Positions 1 to 10,086 of a stretch of DNA of 64,000 nucleotides are shown piece by piece (within the stretch, counting starts at the first letter, position 1; every line of letters starts with the position of its first letter). This DNA is from Brevundimonas sp. Root1279 (GTDB taxonomy: Bacteria > Pseudomonadota > Alphaproteobacteria > Caulobacterales > Caulobacteraceae). The DNA is taken from contig NZ_LMEB01000006.1 of assembly GCF_001425945.1 (NCBI RefSeq), positions 124,001 to 188,000 of the forward strand, given 5' to 3'. A model generated the notes under the pieces. It was not told the origin of the DNA, ran no database searches, and worked only from the letters and a program-made list of their open reading frames with translations. The translations under genes were made by a program, and so were the position numbers.

Positions 1-248
1 CCCCGTGGGCCCTCGACAAGCGGCCCGGCGCGGTGGCGGCAGACGTTGTGGAAGGCCCGCAGCGCGCCGTCCTTGCCGCGCACGGCGAACAGCCGATGGC
101 CGGCGATGTCGGCGGCGATCCAGTCGCCGGGCGCGGCCGCCTCAGCCTCATGGCCCAGAAACAGCCAGGCGCGGCCGAACACGTCCGAGCGCTCGCGCGC
201 CCAGGCGTCGGGACTGCCGTAGAGGCGGGCGGGAAGCGTAGCCTGCAT
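1..248 (-). CDS. Rieske (2Fe-2S) aromatic ring-hydroxylating oxygenase alpha subunit, 5' end only
   Basis: Reading the minus strand from an ATG at 248 gives an open frame to the window edge. It starts MQATLPARLYGSPDAW and later has a stretch reading DWIAADIAGHRLFAVRGKDG, followed by FHNVCRHRAGPLV. The C-x-H spacing followed by RAGPLV is the first half of the Rieske cluster-binding motif of ring-hydroxylating oxygenase alpha subunits; the second C-x2-H pair lies beyond the edge. About 82 residues are visible of an expected 350-450. Such enzymes use electrons from a reductase to oxidise an aromatic ring or a quaternary amine; the substrate cannot be read from this piece. The next gene on the same strand ends 40 bp upstream of this start. 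Confidence 0.8.
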   Translation of the reverse strand, partial: MQATLPARLYGSPDAWARERSDVFGRAWLFLGHEAEAAAPGDWIAADIAGHRLFAVRGKDGALRAFHNVCRHRAGPLVEGPR

Positions 249-288
249 GCGCCGGATCAAGGGCCTGTGCGACCCTGACGTCAACTGG

Positions 289-1095
289 TCAGACGGTGAC
301 GGCCTGCATATCGGCGAAGACGGCGTGGGTGGCCCCGGCGGTCTCGGCGGCCAGGCCGCGATCGGGGCGCAGGTTCAGCAGCAGCACCTGCGGGCAGGCC
401 AGGCGGGCCGCGCCGATCAACTGCGCCGCCGACTGCCAGCCGCGGGCGGTCTCGTGCTCAACCCCGGCGAAGTCGATGGCCAGGCACTGGGGCCTCAGTT
501 GGGCCATGCGCCGGGCGGCGCCGAGGTCGGGCGCGATGTGCAGCATCATGCCCAGGCCGCCGCTCTCGAACGACGGCATAGCGGCTTGCAAGGCCTCCTC
601 CGGCGCGTGGTCGACGTTGCCGACGACCTCGACCAACAGAGCGCCGCCCTCGGTCTGGCCGCGCAGATCCTGGCACAGCAGGGCGAAATGGCCGGCGCTG
701 GGCGCGACCGTGCGCCAGAAGGCCGGGATCACGCCGCTTTCATTGGGCGCGAGCCGCAGCAGCTCCAGGCCGCTCTTCAGCGTCTGCAGGTCGATGCGCT
801 TGAAGTCGGCCGCCTCAAGGGCGTGGCGGATCAGGCCGGGCGCGCCGCCGGCGACGCCATTGCGCAGCGAGCGGCGGATGCGTCGCGCCACCGCCGTCGA
901 GCGGGCGAGATCGAACACCGGCTGGGCCGACAGACTGACCGCCATCTCACGGCCGGCGCGGGTCACCATGGTGAAGGACGTGCGGCCGAACGGCTCGGCG
1001 TAGGAACGGCGCTCGGTGATCGGCGGCAGCGGACGGCCGGTCCCGATGTCCAGAACCATGGCTGCGGCGCCGGCGCTCTCCGGGCTGTTCGTCAT
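289..1095 (-). CDS. Hypothetical protein, possible degenerate EAL-like fold
   Basis: A 268-residue protein without signal peptide or membrane segment that I do not firmly recognise. The C-terminal half alternates hydrophobic strands and helices (GGALLVEVVG, GLGMMLHIAPD, PQCLAIDFAG, CPQVLLLNLRPD), which resembles a TIM-barrel such as the EAL domain. None of the metal-binding EAL signature residues is in place, so a catalytic phosphodiesterase is not supported. It lies directly upstream of the Rieske oxygenase gene on the same strand (40 bp between them) and may be co-transcribed with it. Coding is supported by third-position GC bias and by the good fit between divergent neighbours. Function unknown. 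Confidence 0.6.
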   Translation of the reverse strand: MTNSPESAGAAAMVLDIGTGRPLPPITERRSYAEPFGRTSFTMVTRAGREMAVSLSAQPVFDLARSTAVARRIRRSLRNGVAGGAPGLIRHALEAADFKRIDLQTLKSGLELLRLAPNESGVIPAFWRTVAPSAGHFALLCQDLRGQTEGGALLVEVVGNVDHAPEEALQAAMPSFESGGLGMMLHIAPDLGAARRMAQLRPQCLAIDFAGVEHETARGWQSAAQLIGAARLACPQVLLLNLRPDRGLAAETAGATHAVFADMQAVTV

Positions 1096-1253
1096 GACCG
1101 TTACTCCTCGGCCGCCTCAACAAGCCCCCGTCGCGCCATCAAAGCCCCGAGTTCAAAAGATATCCCTGACGGACATGGTAAGGGCTTGGTTGACGGCGCC
1201 CGGCGGACGCGGTCAGGAGGGCGACGCCCCCAGGAATCGCCCCCGGACCGATC

Positions 1254-1955
1254 ATGCCCATCACCACGGTCGGCCTCGATGCCGACGACACCCTCTGGCA
1301 CAACGAGACGGTCTTCCGCCTGACCCAGGCTCGTTTCCTGGAGCTGCTGGCCGACCACGACGGCGACCTGGTCCATGCCCGGCTGGCCGAGGTCGAGCGC
1401 CGCAACCTTCGGCTCTACGGCTACGGCGTGAAGGGCTTCACCCTGTCGATGATCGAGACGGCGATGGAGCTGTGCGAAGGCGAGCCGCCGGCCGGGGCGA
1501 TCCGCGAAATTCTGGCCGCCGGGCGCGAGATGCTGGCCCATCCGGTTGAGACGCTGCCCGGCGTCGACGAGGCTCTGGCGCGGTTGTCGGAGCGCTACCG
1601 TCTGGTGCTGATCACCAAGGGCGACCTGCTGGACCAGGAGCGCAAGCTCGCCGCTTCGGGTCTCGGCGACCTTTTCGCGGCGGTCGAGATCGTCTCGGAG
1701 AAGGACCAGCGCACCTATGAACGCGTCTTCGCCCGCCACGGCACCGGCGCCGAGGAGGCCGTGATGGCCGGCAATTCGATGAAGTCGGACGTCCTGCCGG
1801 CCCTGGCGGCCGGCGCCTTCGCCGTGCACATCCCCTACGCCATCACCTGGGCCCACGAACTGGCCGACGCGCCTGAGAACCATCCGCGCTACTGCGCCCT
1901 GGACCGGATCGACGACCTGCCCGACTGGATCGCCGAAGCCTCCGCTCAGGCGTAG
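1254..1955 (+). CDS. HAD-superfamily hydrolase
   Basis: A 233-residue cytosolic phosphatase-like protein. Motif I is visible at the N terminus: strand then D9-A-D11-D-T13, where D9 would be the nucleophile and D11 the general acid. Motif II is the LVLITKGD stretch and motif III is VMAGNSMKSD near residue 182, supplying the magnesium-binding acidic residue. A cap domain of about 90 residues follows motif I, as in subclass I HAD enzymes. Substrate is not predictable; small phosphorylated metabolites are typical of the family. It is divergent from the unknown gene at 289-1095 and its last 10 bp overlap the end of the convergent sulfotransferase-like gene. Confidence 0.85.
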   Translation: MPITTVGLDADDTLWHNETVFRLTQARFLELLADHDGDLVHARLAEVERRNLRLYGYGVKGFTLSMIETAMELCEGEPPAGAIREILAAGREMLAHPVETLPGVDEALARLSERYRLVLITKGDLLDQERKLAASGLGDLFAAVEIVSEKDQRTYERVFARHGTGAEEAVMAGNSMKSDVLPALAAGAFAVHIPYAITWAHELADAPENHPRYCALDRIDDLPDWIAEASAQA

Positions 1956-2737
1956 CCGAGCAGGGCTCTCAGCCCCGGCGCGTGATAATCCACCAGCCGC
2001 CGCTGCGTCTCCGGAAGCTGATCGGGGAAGACGATGCCCTCGGGCAGTTTGAGGTTCTCGCGCGCGGTCCGGCTCTGCTTCCTGTCGGCGCCGACGGCCA
2101 CGCGCTCGCGCCAGTCGTCGGGCCGGTCGATCCCCGCGGCGGCGAGCAGCCCCGCGAACAGGGCGTCGCTCTCCGGCGCCTCGAGGTCCTTCACCGCCCT
2201 TGCCAGATCCTCGTAGCGGACGAGGTGCGCCCCCGTGCCCAGCCAGGCGGCGGCGTTGTGGGTGTAGATGTCGATCAGCGCCGGCGACTTCTGGTGGATG
2301 CCGAAGATCATCATGTTCATCAGCGCCTCGGCCGAGAACAGGCCGGACTTCAGGTGCTGGATGTTCTCCTGGTCGAACTCGTCGGAAACGAAGAACCTCG
2401 CCCGGGCCAGGACCCAGTCATAGGGATCGCGCACCAGCAGCAGATGCCGGGCGAAGCGGATGTTGGCCAGCGACTGGTCGCTGAACAGCAGGTGGCCGCT
2501 GGACAGCATCGGCGCGTGCGGATTGAAGGCCGCCAGGTGCAGATGCATGTTCGGCACCTGCACGAAGTCCTGATCGTAATGCTGCGACGCCGGCACGAAC
2601 ATGCGCAGGATGTTGCGCAGCAGGTGGGTGCCCCCTTTCGGGATGCTGTTGGCCAGCACGGGTTGCTTCAGCGGCGCCGGCGCGAAGCGGGCGACCTCCT
2701 TGTCGAGGGTGTCCCTCAGACCCCTGATGATGGCCAT
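1946..2737 (-). CDS. Sulfotransferase-domain protein
   Basis: A 263-residue protein with the signatures of PAPS-dependent sulfotransferases. Near residue 33 it has PKGGTHLLRNIL, matching the PKSGTTWL loop that binds the 5'-phosphosulfate. Around residue 100 is LLLVRDPYDWVL, the RDP segment that contacts the 3'-phosphate, and later LVRYEDLA, a common follow-on motif. It would transfer sulfate to a hydroxyl or amine of a glycan, lipid or small molecule; the acceptor is unknown. No signal peptide is seen. It is single-gene, convergent with the HAD hydrolase, and about 95 bp downstream of the end of the TonB receptor gene on the same strand. Confidence 0.75.
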   Translation of the reverse strand: MAIIRGLRDTLDKEVARFAPAPLKQPVLANSIPKGGTHLLRNILRMFVPASQHYDQDFVQVPNMHLHLAAFNPHAPMLSSGHLLFSDQSLANIRFARHLLLVRDPYDWVLARARFFVSDEFDQENIQHLKSGLFSAEALMNMMIFGIHQKSPALIDIYTHNAAAWLGTGAHLVRYEDLARAVKDLEAPESDALFAGLLAAAGIDRPDDWRERVAVGADRKQSRTARENLKLPEGIVFPDQLPETQRRLVDYHAPGLRALLGYA

Positions 2738-2832
2738 GCAGTTTCCCGAGCGAGACGAGGTGACGCCGCCTGACTTTCACACGCCGGCGGAAAACGGCAA
2801 GGGCGGCGGCTCACGCCGCCGCCCCGCATCCG

Positions 2833-5800
2833 TCAGAACGACTTGCTGACCCTCAGGAAGGCCCGCCGTCCGTAGTAGGCCTCGGTGTACTGCGACGAGA
2901 ACACCGAGTTGCCGACCGTGCCTGTCGCTACGGCCGAGGCCGCCGGCGGCAGTTCGTCGAACACGTTCGCAAAGCCGCCCATCAACGTCCATCCGTCCGT
3001 CTCGTAAGACAGGGAGACGCTGTGGAAGCCGGTGAACTCGGCATAGGCCTTCACCTCCGTCGTGCGGCCGTCGATGACCTGGAACGGCGAGCCGTTGGCG
3101 AGGATGTACTCCTGGGTGTCGTCCTGCGGCCCGATCCAGTCGAAGCCCCAGAAGGCGGTCCAGGGGCCGCGAGCGACGGTGAGGTTGATGTTGCCCACCA
3201 ACTCCGGACTGCCGATGTCGCCGAGGAAGTCGGTCGGCGCCTCGATGAACAGAGCCTGGTTGTTCTCCAGCGTCCAGGTCGTCTGGGTGTCGAGGGTCAG
3301 GGTGCCCCAGTCGAAGTCGTGGAACCACCGGGCGGTGAAATCGAGACCCCGGTTGTTCTGCTCGGCGATGTTGATGAACTGGTCTCGGACTTCGGTCACC
3401 CCCAGCGATGGATCCCGCGTGAACTGGTTGCACAGCGGGTCGGTCGGGAAATTGTCGGAGGTGTAGCAGCCGTTGACCACATTCGGCGCGCCCAGGGCCG
3501 TGACCTCGTCCTCGATCTTGATCTCGAAGTAGTCGAGCGCAAGGCTGAGGTTGCTGTCAGGGGGTGTCAGGACGACGCCGATGACGGTGGCCACCGAGGT
3601 TTCGGGTTCGAGCAAGCCGAGCCCGCCGCCGGTGGTGATCTCCGCCGACGACACCCCGCCCGCGAAGTCGGGCGCGACGCCGCCGCCGGGTCCGGCCGCG
3701 CTGGTGCAGTTGTTGAACAGCTCCTGGCTGATCTCGCCGTCCGCCAGCCGATCGCCGACGTTGATGCAGGGATCGATGGCGCGCTGGCCCAGGAAGCTGG
3801 TCTGGTCGGCGAGGTAGAGCTCGAACAGGGCCGGAGCCCGGAACGAGGTGCCGTGGGTCGCTCGGATGCGAATGGCGTCGCTCATGGCCCAGTTCAGGCC
3901 GACCTTGTAGGTCCCCGCGTCGCCCGAGGAGTCCGTATCCGTGTATCGGCCGGACAGAGACAGATCGAGGCTCTTCACATAGGGCTGGTCAACGATCAGC
4001 GGGATGGCGAACTCCGCATAGATCTCCTTGGTGTCTTCCTTGCCTGCGGTGATGCCCGCACCCGTCAGGCCCCAGCTGTTGTCAGCAAGGGTGACGTCCC
4101 CTGGGGTGTCGACGATCTCATCCCGCCGGACATGGAAGCCCACGGCCAGGCCAAGGGGCCCCGCCGGCAGCTCCCAGAGGTTCCCGGCGATCGATCCTTC
4201 GAAATACGTCTGCTCGTAGATCGTCGTGCCGGTTTCCACATCGAACAGGAACGCCCGCTCTTCAGGCGTCAGATCGCCAGCCAGGAAGCCCGGACGGGTG
4301 AAGTCGACGTCGATACAGGGACGGCCGCTGATCGGCAGGTTGGTGCCGACGCAGGACTCGGTCTTGAAGCTGGTCGAATTGACGGCGTCATCGAGGATGA
4401 CATCGCTGGTGTATTCGCCGTCCGACCGGCTGTACTGGCCGTAGACGTCCCAGTGCCAGCCTTCCATGAAGCCGCCGCTGATGTCGCCGCGAACGCCCAG
4501 CACCAGTCGGGTGTAGTCGACCTTCTGGGACGCGTCGAAGTGATCGGTCACCGGCGTCGGGCTGAGGATGTTCAGGCCCGAGAAGCCGTTCAGCGGATCG
4601 CCCCCGAAGCCCGGAGCGCCAAAATAGAGATCCAGGAAGTCGGAGGTGTAGACGTAGTTCCAGAACTGCCGGTAGCTGTCGGTGCGGCTTTCGCGACGGT
4701 TCAGCAGCAGTTCGGCATAGGCCTCGACGCCGCCGCCCAACTCATACGCCCCTTCCAGGAAGACCGTGTAGCGTTCGGTCTCCGGAATGATGGTGTTCTC
4801 GGGCTGGAAGGTCGGATGGCTCGCGTTGACCACCGCCCGGGACGCCGGGTCGTAGTTGACCAGATAGAAGCCTGGCGGCGCCTGCGGGTACAGGGCGTCG
4901 ATGGCCGGATTGGCGGGCCGCGGCGGGATGAACTGACCGAGGTTGCCGTCGTAGTCGAACTGGAACCGTCCGGGGCGCGTCAGCAGGCCGCCGGTCACCG
5001 GGTTGATGCCGTAGGAGAAGACCTGGCCCCAGACGACGTCGTTGCACTGCGGCTGCCCCGTGCGCGGGTCGATACGATCGGCCCGGGTCCGGGTGCCGGG
5101 CTCGAACACGTACTGGTTCGAGCAGGTCAGGTAGTCGCGATCGCCGGCCCTGAGCTGTTCCTGCAGATACCAGTCCGCCGAGATGTTGAAGTAGCCGCGG
5201 TCGAAGGTTTTCCCCCACGCGCCGGAGATATTGTACTGCTCGCCGCCCGACTCGAAGGGCAGGCTGGCGAAGGCGCTCATCTCGCCGCCGTCGCGGCTGC
5301 GCTCGGTGATCAGGTTGACGACGCCGGCGATGGCGTCCGAGCCGTAGATGGACGAGGCGCCGTCCTTCAGCACGTCGATGCGGTTGATCGCCGACTGCGG
5401 GATGACGTTCAGGTCGAAGGCCGAGACGCCGCCGCGCGTGCCCGCCGGACCGGCGCGACGGCCGTTCAGCAGCACCAGGGTGCGATTGGCGCCGAGCCCT
5501 CGCAGGGAGATGGTCGACGCCCCCGGACCGCCGTCGGTGACGAAGGCGCTGGAGATGGTCGAGTTCACCTGCGGCGACCCGGCAGCGATGGTCGAACTCT
5601 GAAGCAGTTGCGCGGTGTCGCTGAGCCCGCGCTGTTGGCCACGCTCGGTGGTCAGCACTTGGATCGGCGACGAACTGGTGAACTCGTTTTGCGGGATGCG
5701 CGACCCGGTGACGATCACGTCGCCGACATCCTCGGCGTCGTCGTCGTCGGGTTCCTGCTGGGGTTGGGCCTGACTTTGGGGAGGGGGCGGGTCCTGCGCG

Positions 5801-5883
5801 AAGACCGGCGTGGCGAATAAAATGGCGGCGATCACGCCGCCGGTAAGTGCTGAGGACTCTGAGAGACGGGTACGGAAAGACAT
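2833..5883 (-). CDS. TonB-dependent outer membrane receptor
   Basis: A 1016-residue outer membrane receptor. The chosen ATG at 5883 is preceded by an AGAAAGG ribosome site and gives a clean signal peptide ending FATPVFAQ at about residue 30; the open frame runs 49 codons further upstream but that part is not coding-like. After an acidic Asp-rich linker comes DVIVTGSRIP, typical of the TonB box/plug entry in Caulobacterales receptors, then the plug domain with LRGLGANRTLVLLNGRR near residue 130. The rest is a long beta barrel ending in a C-terminal phenylalanine (LRVSKSF), as expected for BAM-dependent insertion. The large size and the Asn/Gly-rich barrel resemble receptors used for sugars, oligopeptides or chelates; the ligand is not predictable. 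No inner-membrane transporter neighbours it. Confidence 0.95.
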   Translation of the reverse strand: MSFRTRLSESSALTGGVIAAILFATPVFAQDPPPPQSQAQPQQEPDDDDAEDVGDVIVTGSRIPQNEFTSSSPIQVLTTERGQQRGLSDTAQLLQSSTIAAGSPQVNSTISSAFVTDGGPGASTISLRGLGANRTLVLLNGRRAGPAGTRGGVSAFDLNVIPQSAINRIDVLKDGASSIYGSDAIAGVVNLITERSRDGGEMSAFASLPFESGGEQYNISGAWGKTFDRGYFNISADWYLQEQLRAGDRDYLTCSNQYVFEPGTRTRADRIDPRTGQPQCNDVVWGQVFSYGINPVTGGLLTRPGRFQFDYDGNLGQFIPPRPANPAIDALYPQAPPGFYLVNYDPASRAVVNASHPTFQPENTIIPETERYTVFLEGAYELGGGVEAYAELLLNRRESRTDSYRQFWNYVYTSDFLDLYFGAPGFGGDPLNGFSGLNILSPTPVTDHFDASQKVDYTRLVLGVRGDISGGFMEGWHWDVYGQYSRSDGEYTSDVILDDAVNSTSFKTESCVGTNLPISGRPCIDVDFTRPGFLAGDLTPEERAFLFDVETGTTIYEQTYFEGSIAGNLWELPAGPLGLAVGFHVRRDEIVDTPGDVTLADNSWGLTGAGITAGKEDTKEIYAEFAIPLIVDQPYVKSLDLSLSGRYTDTDSSGDAGTYKVGLNWAMSDAIRIRATHGTSFRAPALFELYLADQTSFLGQRAIDPCINVGDRLADGEISQELFNNCTSAAGPGGGVAPDFAGGVSSAEITTGGGLGLLEPETSVATVIGVVLTPPDSNLSLALDYFEIKIEDEVTALGAPNVVNGCYTSDNFPTDPLCNQFTRDPSLGVTEVRDQFINIAEQNNRGLDFTARWFHDFDWGTLTLDTQTTWTLENNQALFIEAPTDFLGDIGSPELVGNINLTVARGPWTAFWGFDWIGPQDDTQEYILANGSPFQVIDGRTTEVKAYAEFTGFHSVSLSYETDGWTLMGGFANVFDELPPAASAVATGTVGNSVFSSQYTEAYYGRRAFLRVSKSF

Positions 5884-6237
5884 GACGACCTTTCTCGTTG
5901 GCTTTTTGGCTCGCCGGGCAGAGGTCGGGTCGCTGGAATGCCGCTTCGACGCCCCTTGGACGCAATTCCGCCCTTCAACCGACACAGTGAGACTTGGGAA
6001 AAAGGCGAGACTTTGTTCAAGCTTAACCATATCAGATGAAAGATCTGTAATAGATTACTACGGCTAAGCTTAATCCCAGATCTGTATCGCGATGGAACAG
6101 TTCTGACTGCGGCGCGGATTTCGCCTTGCCCCGCGGGGTCCCCGTCTTTAGACGGGCCGCTTAACCGACAACCCGAACCGGACCGCGCTGGCGCCCTGCC
6201 TGCGCCGGGTCCGCGCGCGCGAGGAGACCCAGCCGCC
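5884..6237. other. Intergenic region with low-GC island and duplicated short motifs
   Basis: This 354-bp gap separates the divergent TonB receptor and RraB-like genes and holds no convincing gene. Between about 6005 and 6090 the sequence turns AT-rich compared with the rest of the window. In that island AAGCTTAA occurs at 6019-6026 and again at 6066-6073, and AGATCTGTA at 6041-6049 and again at 6078-6086. The paired motifs could be operator sites for the receptor promoter, but no known regulator consensus is recognised. Confidence 0.4.
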
Positions 6238-6552
6238 GTGTCCCATGCCGATGTGTCTCACGAAGAGCGTGACGCCATGGTGCGGGCGGCCCTGGCGGCG
6301 CAGGGTGATTCGGGCGTCACGCCGCGGCACACCCTGTTCTATTTCTACGGCGCGGGGGACCACGACGACCTCAACGAGGTCGCGCGGCGGGCCGGGTTCG
6401 TCACCCGGGGCCAGGACGATTCGACCGTCCTGGAGACGACGATGGCGGTGGACGAGGGCTCGTTCGCCCCGGTCTCCGCCATGATGCAAGCCTGGGCCGC
6501 GGCCTTCCAGCTGGACTACGACGGCTGGGAATGCGCGGTCGTCACGAACTGA
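6238..6552 (+). CDS. RraB-like (ribonuclease E inhibitor B) family protein
   Basis: A 104-residue protein starting at GTG 6238, with AGGAGA about 11 bases ahead. The core HTLFYFYGAGDHDDLNEVA, followed by a GF turn and a second half with ETTMAVDE, fits the small alpha/beta RraB domain (regulator of ribonuclease activity B), where it binds RNase E and tunes mRNA decay in Escherichia coli. Many alphaproteobacterial members are of unproven function. It sits 26 bp before carB on the same strand, so the two may share a transcript. Recognition is by pattern only, so the family call is moderate. Confidence 0.65.
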   Translation: MSHADVSHEERDAMVRAALAAQGDSGVTPRHTLFYFYGAGDHDDLNEVARRAGFVTRGQDDSTVLETTMAVDEGSFAPVSAMMQAWAAAFQLDYDGWECAVVTN

Positions 6553-6578
6553 TTTCAAGAAGAAGAGCCTAGAGGCCC

Positions 6579-9500
6579 ATGCCCAAGCGCACAGACATCC
6601 AGTCCATCCTGATCATCGGCGCGGGTCCGATCGTGATCGGACAGGCGTGCGAGTTCGACTATTCGGGCGTCCAGGCGTGCAAGGCGCTGAAGGCCGAGGG
6701 CTACAGGGTCATCCTGGTCAACTCCAATCCGGCCACGATCATGACCGATCCGGAGGTGGCCGACGCCACCTACATCGAGCCGATCACGCCGGAATTCGTC
6801 GAGCGCATCATCGCCAAGGAGAAGCCGGATGCCCTGCTGCCGACCATGGGCGGTCAGACGGCGCTGAACACGGCCCTGGCGCTGGACGCCTCGGGCGCGC
6901 TGAAGAAGCACGGCGTCGAGATGATCGGGGCCAAGGCCGACGTCATCGACAAGGCGGAGGACCGCCAGAAATTCCGCGACGCCATGGACAAGCTGGGCCT
7001 CGAGAGCCCGCGCTCGCGCGCCATCCACACCGTCGAGGAGGGCGACGACGCCCTCGCCTTCGTGGGCCTGCCGGCGATCATCCGCCCCAGCTTCACCCTG
7101 GCCGGCACCGGCGGCGGCATCGCCTATAATGTCGAGGAATTCAAAGAGATCGTCGAACGCGGCCTCGACCTTTCGCCGACCACCGAAGTCCTCATCGAGG
7201 AGTCGGTGCTGGGCTGGAAGGAGTATGAGATGGAGGTCGTCCGCGACAAGGCGGACAACTGCATCATCATCTGCTCGATCGAGAACATCGACCCGATGGG
7301 CGTGCACACCGGCGACTCCATCACCGTCGCCCCGGCCCTGACCCTGACCGACAAAGAGTACCAGCGCATGCGCACGGGCTCGATCAACGTCCTGCGCGAG
7401 ATCGGCGTCGAGACCGGCGGCTCGAACGTGCAATGGGCGATCAACCCGGCCGACGGCCGCATGGTCGTCATCGAGATGAACCCCCGCGTGTCGCGCTCCT
7501 CGGCCCTGGCGTCGAAGGCCACCGGCTTCCCGATCGCCAAGGTCGCCGCCCGCCTGGCCGTCGGCTACACGCTGGACGAACTGACCAACGACATCACCCA
7601 GGTGACCCCGGCCTCGTTCGAGCCGTCGATCGACTATGTCGTCACCAAGATCCCGCGCTTCGCCTTCGAGAAATACCCCGGCGCCGAGGCGACCCTGTCG
7701 ACCTCGATGAAGTCGGTCGGCGAGGTCATGGCCATCGGCCGCACCTTCCAGGAGTCGATGCAGAAGGCCCTGCGCGGTCTCGAGACCGGCCTGACCGGTT
7801 TCAACGAGATCGAGATCGAGGGCGTGGCGGACGTCGAGGACGACGCCTCGGCCCGCGCCGCCGTCATCCGCGCCCTGGGCCAGCCGACGCCGGACCGCAT
7901 CCGCGTCATCGCCCAGGCCTTCCGCCACGGCCTGTCGGTCGAAGAGGTCAACGCGGCCTGCTCCTACGAGCCCTGGTTCCTGCGCCAGATCGCCGACATC
8001 GTCCGCACCGAGGGCCATGTGGTGGTCCAGGGCCTGCCGACGACGCCGACCGACTTCCGCAAGCTGAAAGCCAAGGGCTTCTCCGACGCCCGCCTGGCCC
8101 AGCTGACCGGCAAGACCGAGGCCGAGGTCCGCAAGGCCCGCCGCGGCCTGAACGTGCGCCCGGTGTTCAAGCGCATCGACACGTGCGCGGCCGAGTTCGC
8201 CAGCGCCACCGCCTATATGTATTCGACCTATGAGACCGGGGCCCTGGGCCAGGTTCCGCAGTGCGAAGCCCAGCCCTCGGATCGCAAGAAGGCGATCATC
8301 CTGGGCGGCGGGCCGAACCGGATCGGGCAAGGCATCGAGTTCGATTACTGCTGCTGCCACGCGGCCTTCGCCTTCGACGACATCGGCGTCGAGAGCATCA
8401 TGGTCAACTGCAACCCCGAGACGGTCTCGACCGACTACGACACCTCGGACCGGCTGTATTTCGAGCCGCTGACGGCCGAGGACGTGCTGGAGCTGATCGA
8501 GGTGGAGCGCTCCAAGGGCGAGCTGATCGGCGTGGTCGTCCAGTTCGGCGGCCAGACCCCGCTGAAGCTGGCCCACGCCCTGCAGGAGGACGGCGTGCCG
8601 ATCCTCGGCACCAGCGTCGACTCCATCGACCTGGCCGAGGACCGCGAGCGCTTCCAGGTCATGCTGCACGACATCGGCCTGATGCAGCCGCCCAACGGCC
8701 TGGCCCGCTCGGCCGAGGAAGCCGCCCGCAAGGCCGAGGAGGTCGGCTATCCGGTCGTCCTGCGCCCGTCCTACGTGCTGGGCGGCCGCGGCATGATGAT
8801 CGTCCATGACCGTGAGCAGCTGGACCGCTACGTCGGCGAGGCGATGCGCGTCTCGGGCGACGATCCGGTGCTGATCGACCACTATCTGAACCGCGCCACC
8901 GAGGTGGACGTCGACGCCCTGTGCGACGACGAGACGGTGTTCGTGGCGGGCGTGCTGGAGCACATCGAAGAGGCCGGCGTGCACTCGGGCGACAGCGCCT
9001 GCTCCATGCCCCCCTACTCCCTCTCGGCCGCCACCATCGCCGAGCTGAAGCGCCAGACCGAGGCCATGGCCCGGGCCCTGAAGGTCCGCGGCCTGATGAA
9101 CGTCCAGTTCGCCATCGAGGAGCCGCACTCGGCCGAGCCGCGCATCTTCGTGCTGGAAGTGAACCCGCGCGCCTCGCGCACGGCTCCCTTCGTGGCCAAG
9201 ACCATCGGCCAGCCGATCGCCGCCATCGCCGCCAAGGTCATGGCCGGCGTGCCGCTGAAATCCTTCGGCCTTGCCGACAAGCCCTATGACCACATCGCGG
9301 TGAAGGAGGCGGTCTTCCCGTTCGCCCGTTTCGCCGGCGTGGACACCATCCTGGGCCCGGAAATGCGCTCGACCGGCGAGGTCATGGGCCTGGACTGGAA
9401 GCGTGAGGGCGAGACCGACATGGCTCCCGCCTTCGCCCGCGCCTTCGCCAAGAGCCAGATCGGCGGCGGCACCACCCTGCCGACCAGCGGCTGCGCCTTC

Positions 9501-9878
9501 ATCTCGGTCAAGGACTCGGACAAGCCGTTCGTGATCGAGACGGCGAACACCCTGCTGGCCCAGGGCTTCAGCCTGATCGCCACGGGCGGGACGCACGAGT
9601 ACCTGACCGGCCAGGGCGTGCCCGTCGGCCACGTGAAGAAGGTGCTGGAAGGCCGTCCGCACATCGTCGACGCGATGAAGAACGGCGAGGTCCAGTTGGT
9701 CATCAACACCACCGAGGGCAAGCAGTCGCTGCAGGACAGCTTCTCGCTGCGCCGCACGGCCCTGATGATGAAGATCCCCTACTACACCACCTCCTCCGCC
9801 GCACTCGCCGCCGCCCAGGCCATCGCCGCCGTCCGCGCCGGCGATCTGGATGTCCGCCCGATCCAGAGCTACGCGTAA
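6579..9878 (+). CDS. carB: Carbamoyl-phosphate synthase large subunit
   Basis: A 1099-residue protein, close to the usual 1070-1100 for the family. It makes carbamoyl phosphate from bicarbonate, ammonia delivered by CarA, and two ATP, feeding arginine and pyrimidine synthesis. Two homologous halves are plain: the first begins [20 protein letters not shown] and the second near residue 565 begins [20 protein letters not shown]. Each half has an ATP-grasp domain ([19 protein letters not shown] and [17 protein letters not shown]) with a metal-binding EMNPR or EVNPR segment. A methylglyoxal-synthase-like regulatory domain closes the protein from about residue 950. carA is not adjacent; only the RraB-like gene precedes it. 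Confidence 0.98.
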   Translation: MPKRTDIQSILIIGAGPIVIGQACEFDYSGVQACKALKAEGYRVILVNSNPATIMTDPEVADATYIEPITPEFVERIIAKEKPDALLPTMGGQTALNTALALDASGALKKHGVEMIGAKADVIDKAEDRQKFRDAMDKLGLESPRSRAIHTVEEGDDALAFVGLPAIIRPSFTLAGTGGGIAYNVEEFKEIVERGLDLSPTTEVLIEESVLGWKEYEMEVVRDKADNCIIICSIENIDPMGVHTGDSITVAPALTLTDKEYQRMRTGSINVLREIGVETGGSNVQWAINPADGRMVVIEMNPRVSRSSALASKATGFPIAKVAARLAVGYTLDELTNDITQVTPASFEPSIDYVVTKIPRFAFEKYPGAEATLSTSMKSVGEVMAIGRTFQESMQKALRGLETGLTGFNEIEIEGVADVEDDASARAAVIRALGQPTPDRIRVIAQAFRHGLSVEEVNAACSYEPWFLRQIADIVRTEGHVVVQGLPTTPTDFRKLKAKGFSDARLAQLTGKTEAEVRKARRGLNVRPVFKRIDTCAAEFASATAYMYSTYETGALGQVPQCEAQPSDRKKAIILGGGPNRIGQGIEFDYCCCHAAFAFDDIGVESIMVNCNPETVSTDYDTSDRLYFEPLTAEDVLELIEVERSKGELIGVVVQFGGQTPLKLAHALQEDGVPILGTSVDSIDLAEDRERFQVMLHDIGLMQPPNGLARSAEEAARKAEEVGYPVVLRPSYVLGGRGMMIVHDREQLDRYVGEAMRVSGDDPVLIDHYLNRATEVDVDALCDDETVFVAGVLEHIEEAGVHSGDSACSMPPYSLSAATIAELKRQTEAMARALKVRGLMNVQFAIEEPHSAEPRIFVLEVNPRASRTAPFVAKTIGQPIAAIAAKVMAGVPLKSFGLADKPYDHIAVKEAVFPFARFAGVDTILGPEMRSTGEVMGLDWKREGETDMAPAFARAFAKSQIGGGTTLPTSGCAFISVKDSDKPFVIETANTLLAQGFSLIATGGTHEYLTGQGVPVGHVKKVLEGRPHIVDAMKNGEVQLVINTTEGKQSLQDSFSLRRTALMMKIPYYTTSSAALAAAQAIAAVRAGDLDVRPIQSYA

Positions 9879-9967
9879 GCGGACCGCGCCCCGAGGTGGT
9901 GAAGTCGAGCTTGTCATCCCCGACGAGCGAAGCGAAATCGGGCGACGAGGCCTGGCATCTGACGAAC

Positions 9968-9998
9968 TCCCGGACGGCCCGAAAGGGCCGAGCCGGGA
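9968..9998 (+). terminator. Hairpin downstream of carB
   Basis: A strong hairpin lies 90 bp after the carB stop: left arm TCCCGGACGGCCC, GAAA tetraloop, right arm starting GGGCCG and ending CCGGGA. There is no T-run, so it may act as a processing or Rho-linked end rather than a classical intrinsic terminator. Just before it, 9917-9950 carries a remnant reading GTCATCCCCGACGAGCGAAG, which looks like part of an interspersed palindromic repeat. Confidence 0.5.
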
Positions 9999-10086
9999 AT
10001 CCGCTACCGGCTGACGGCGGTCCGCTCTGGTGAAGGGGTGTGGGGCCAGTTCGGCTCAAAGCGAAAAACGCGCTAAGCTGAGCCTT

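Noticed and set aside
3022..5820. 932-codon plus-strand frame opposite the TonB receptor gene
   Set aside because: Antisense shadow of a clearly conserved receptor; the translated product has no recognisable domain and biased composition.
6555..9917. Very long open frame on the minus strand opposite carB
   Set aside because: It mirrors carB codon by codon; in a genome with such third-position GC bias the antisense frame of a conserved gene stays open by chance, and its protein is low-complexity Gly/Asp/Leu/Val without a domain.
9917..9998. Extra copy of the CCTCGGG REP-like unit after carB
   Set aside because: The GTCATCCCCGACGAGCG stretch resembles a different alphaproteobacterial palindrome family and lacks the CTTGT loop and CCAAGAACT tail, so it was not grouped with the repeats around the GIY-YIG gene.
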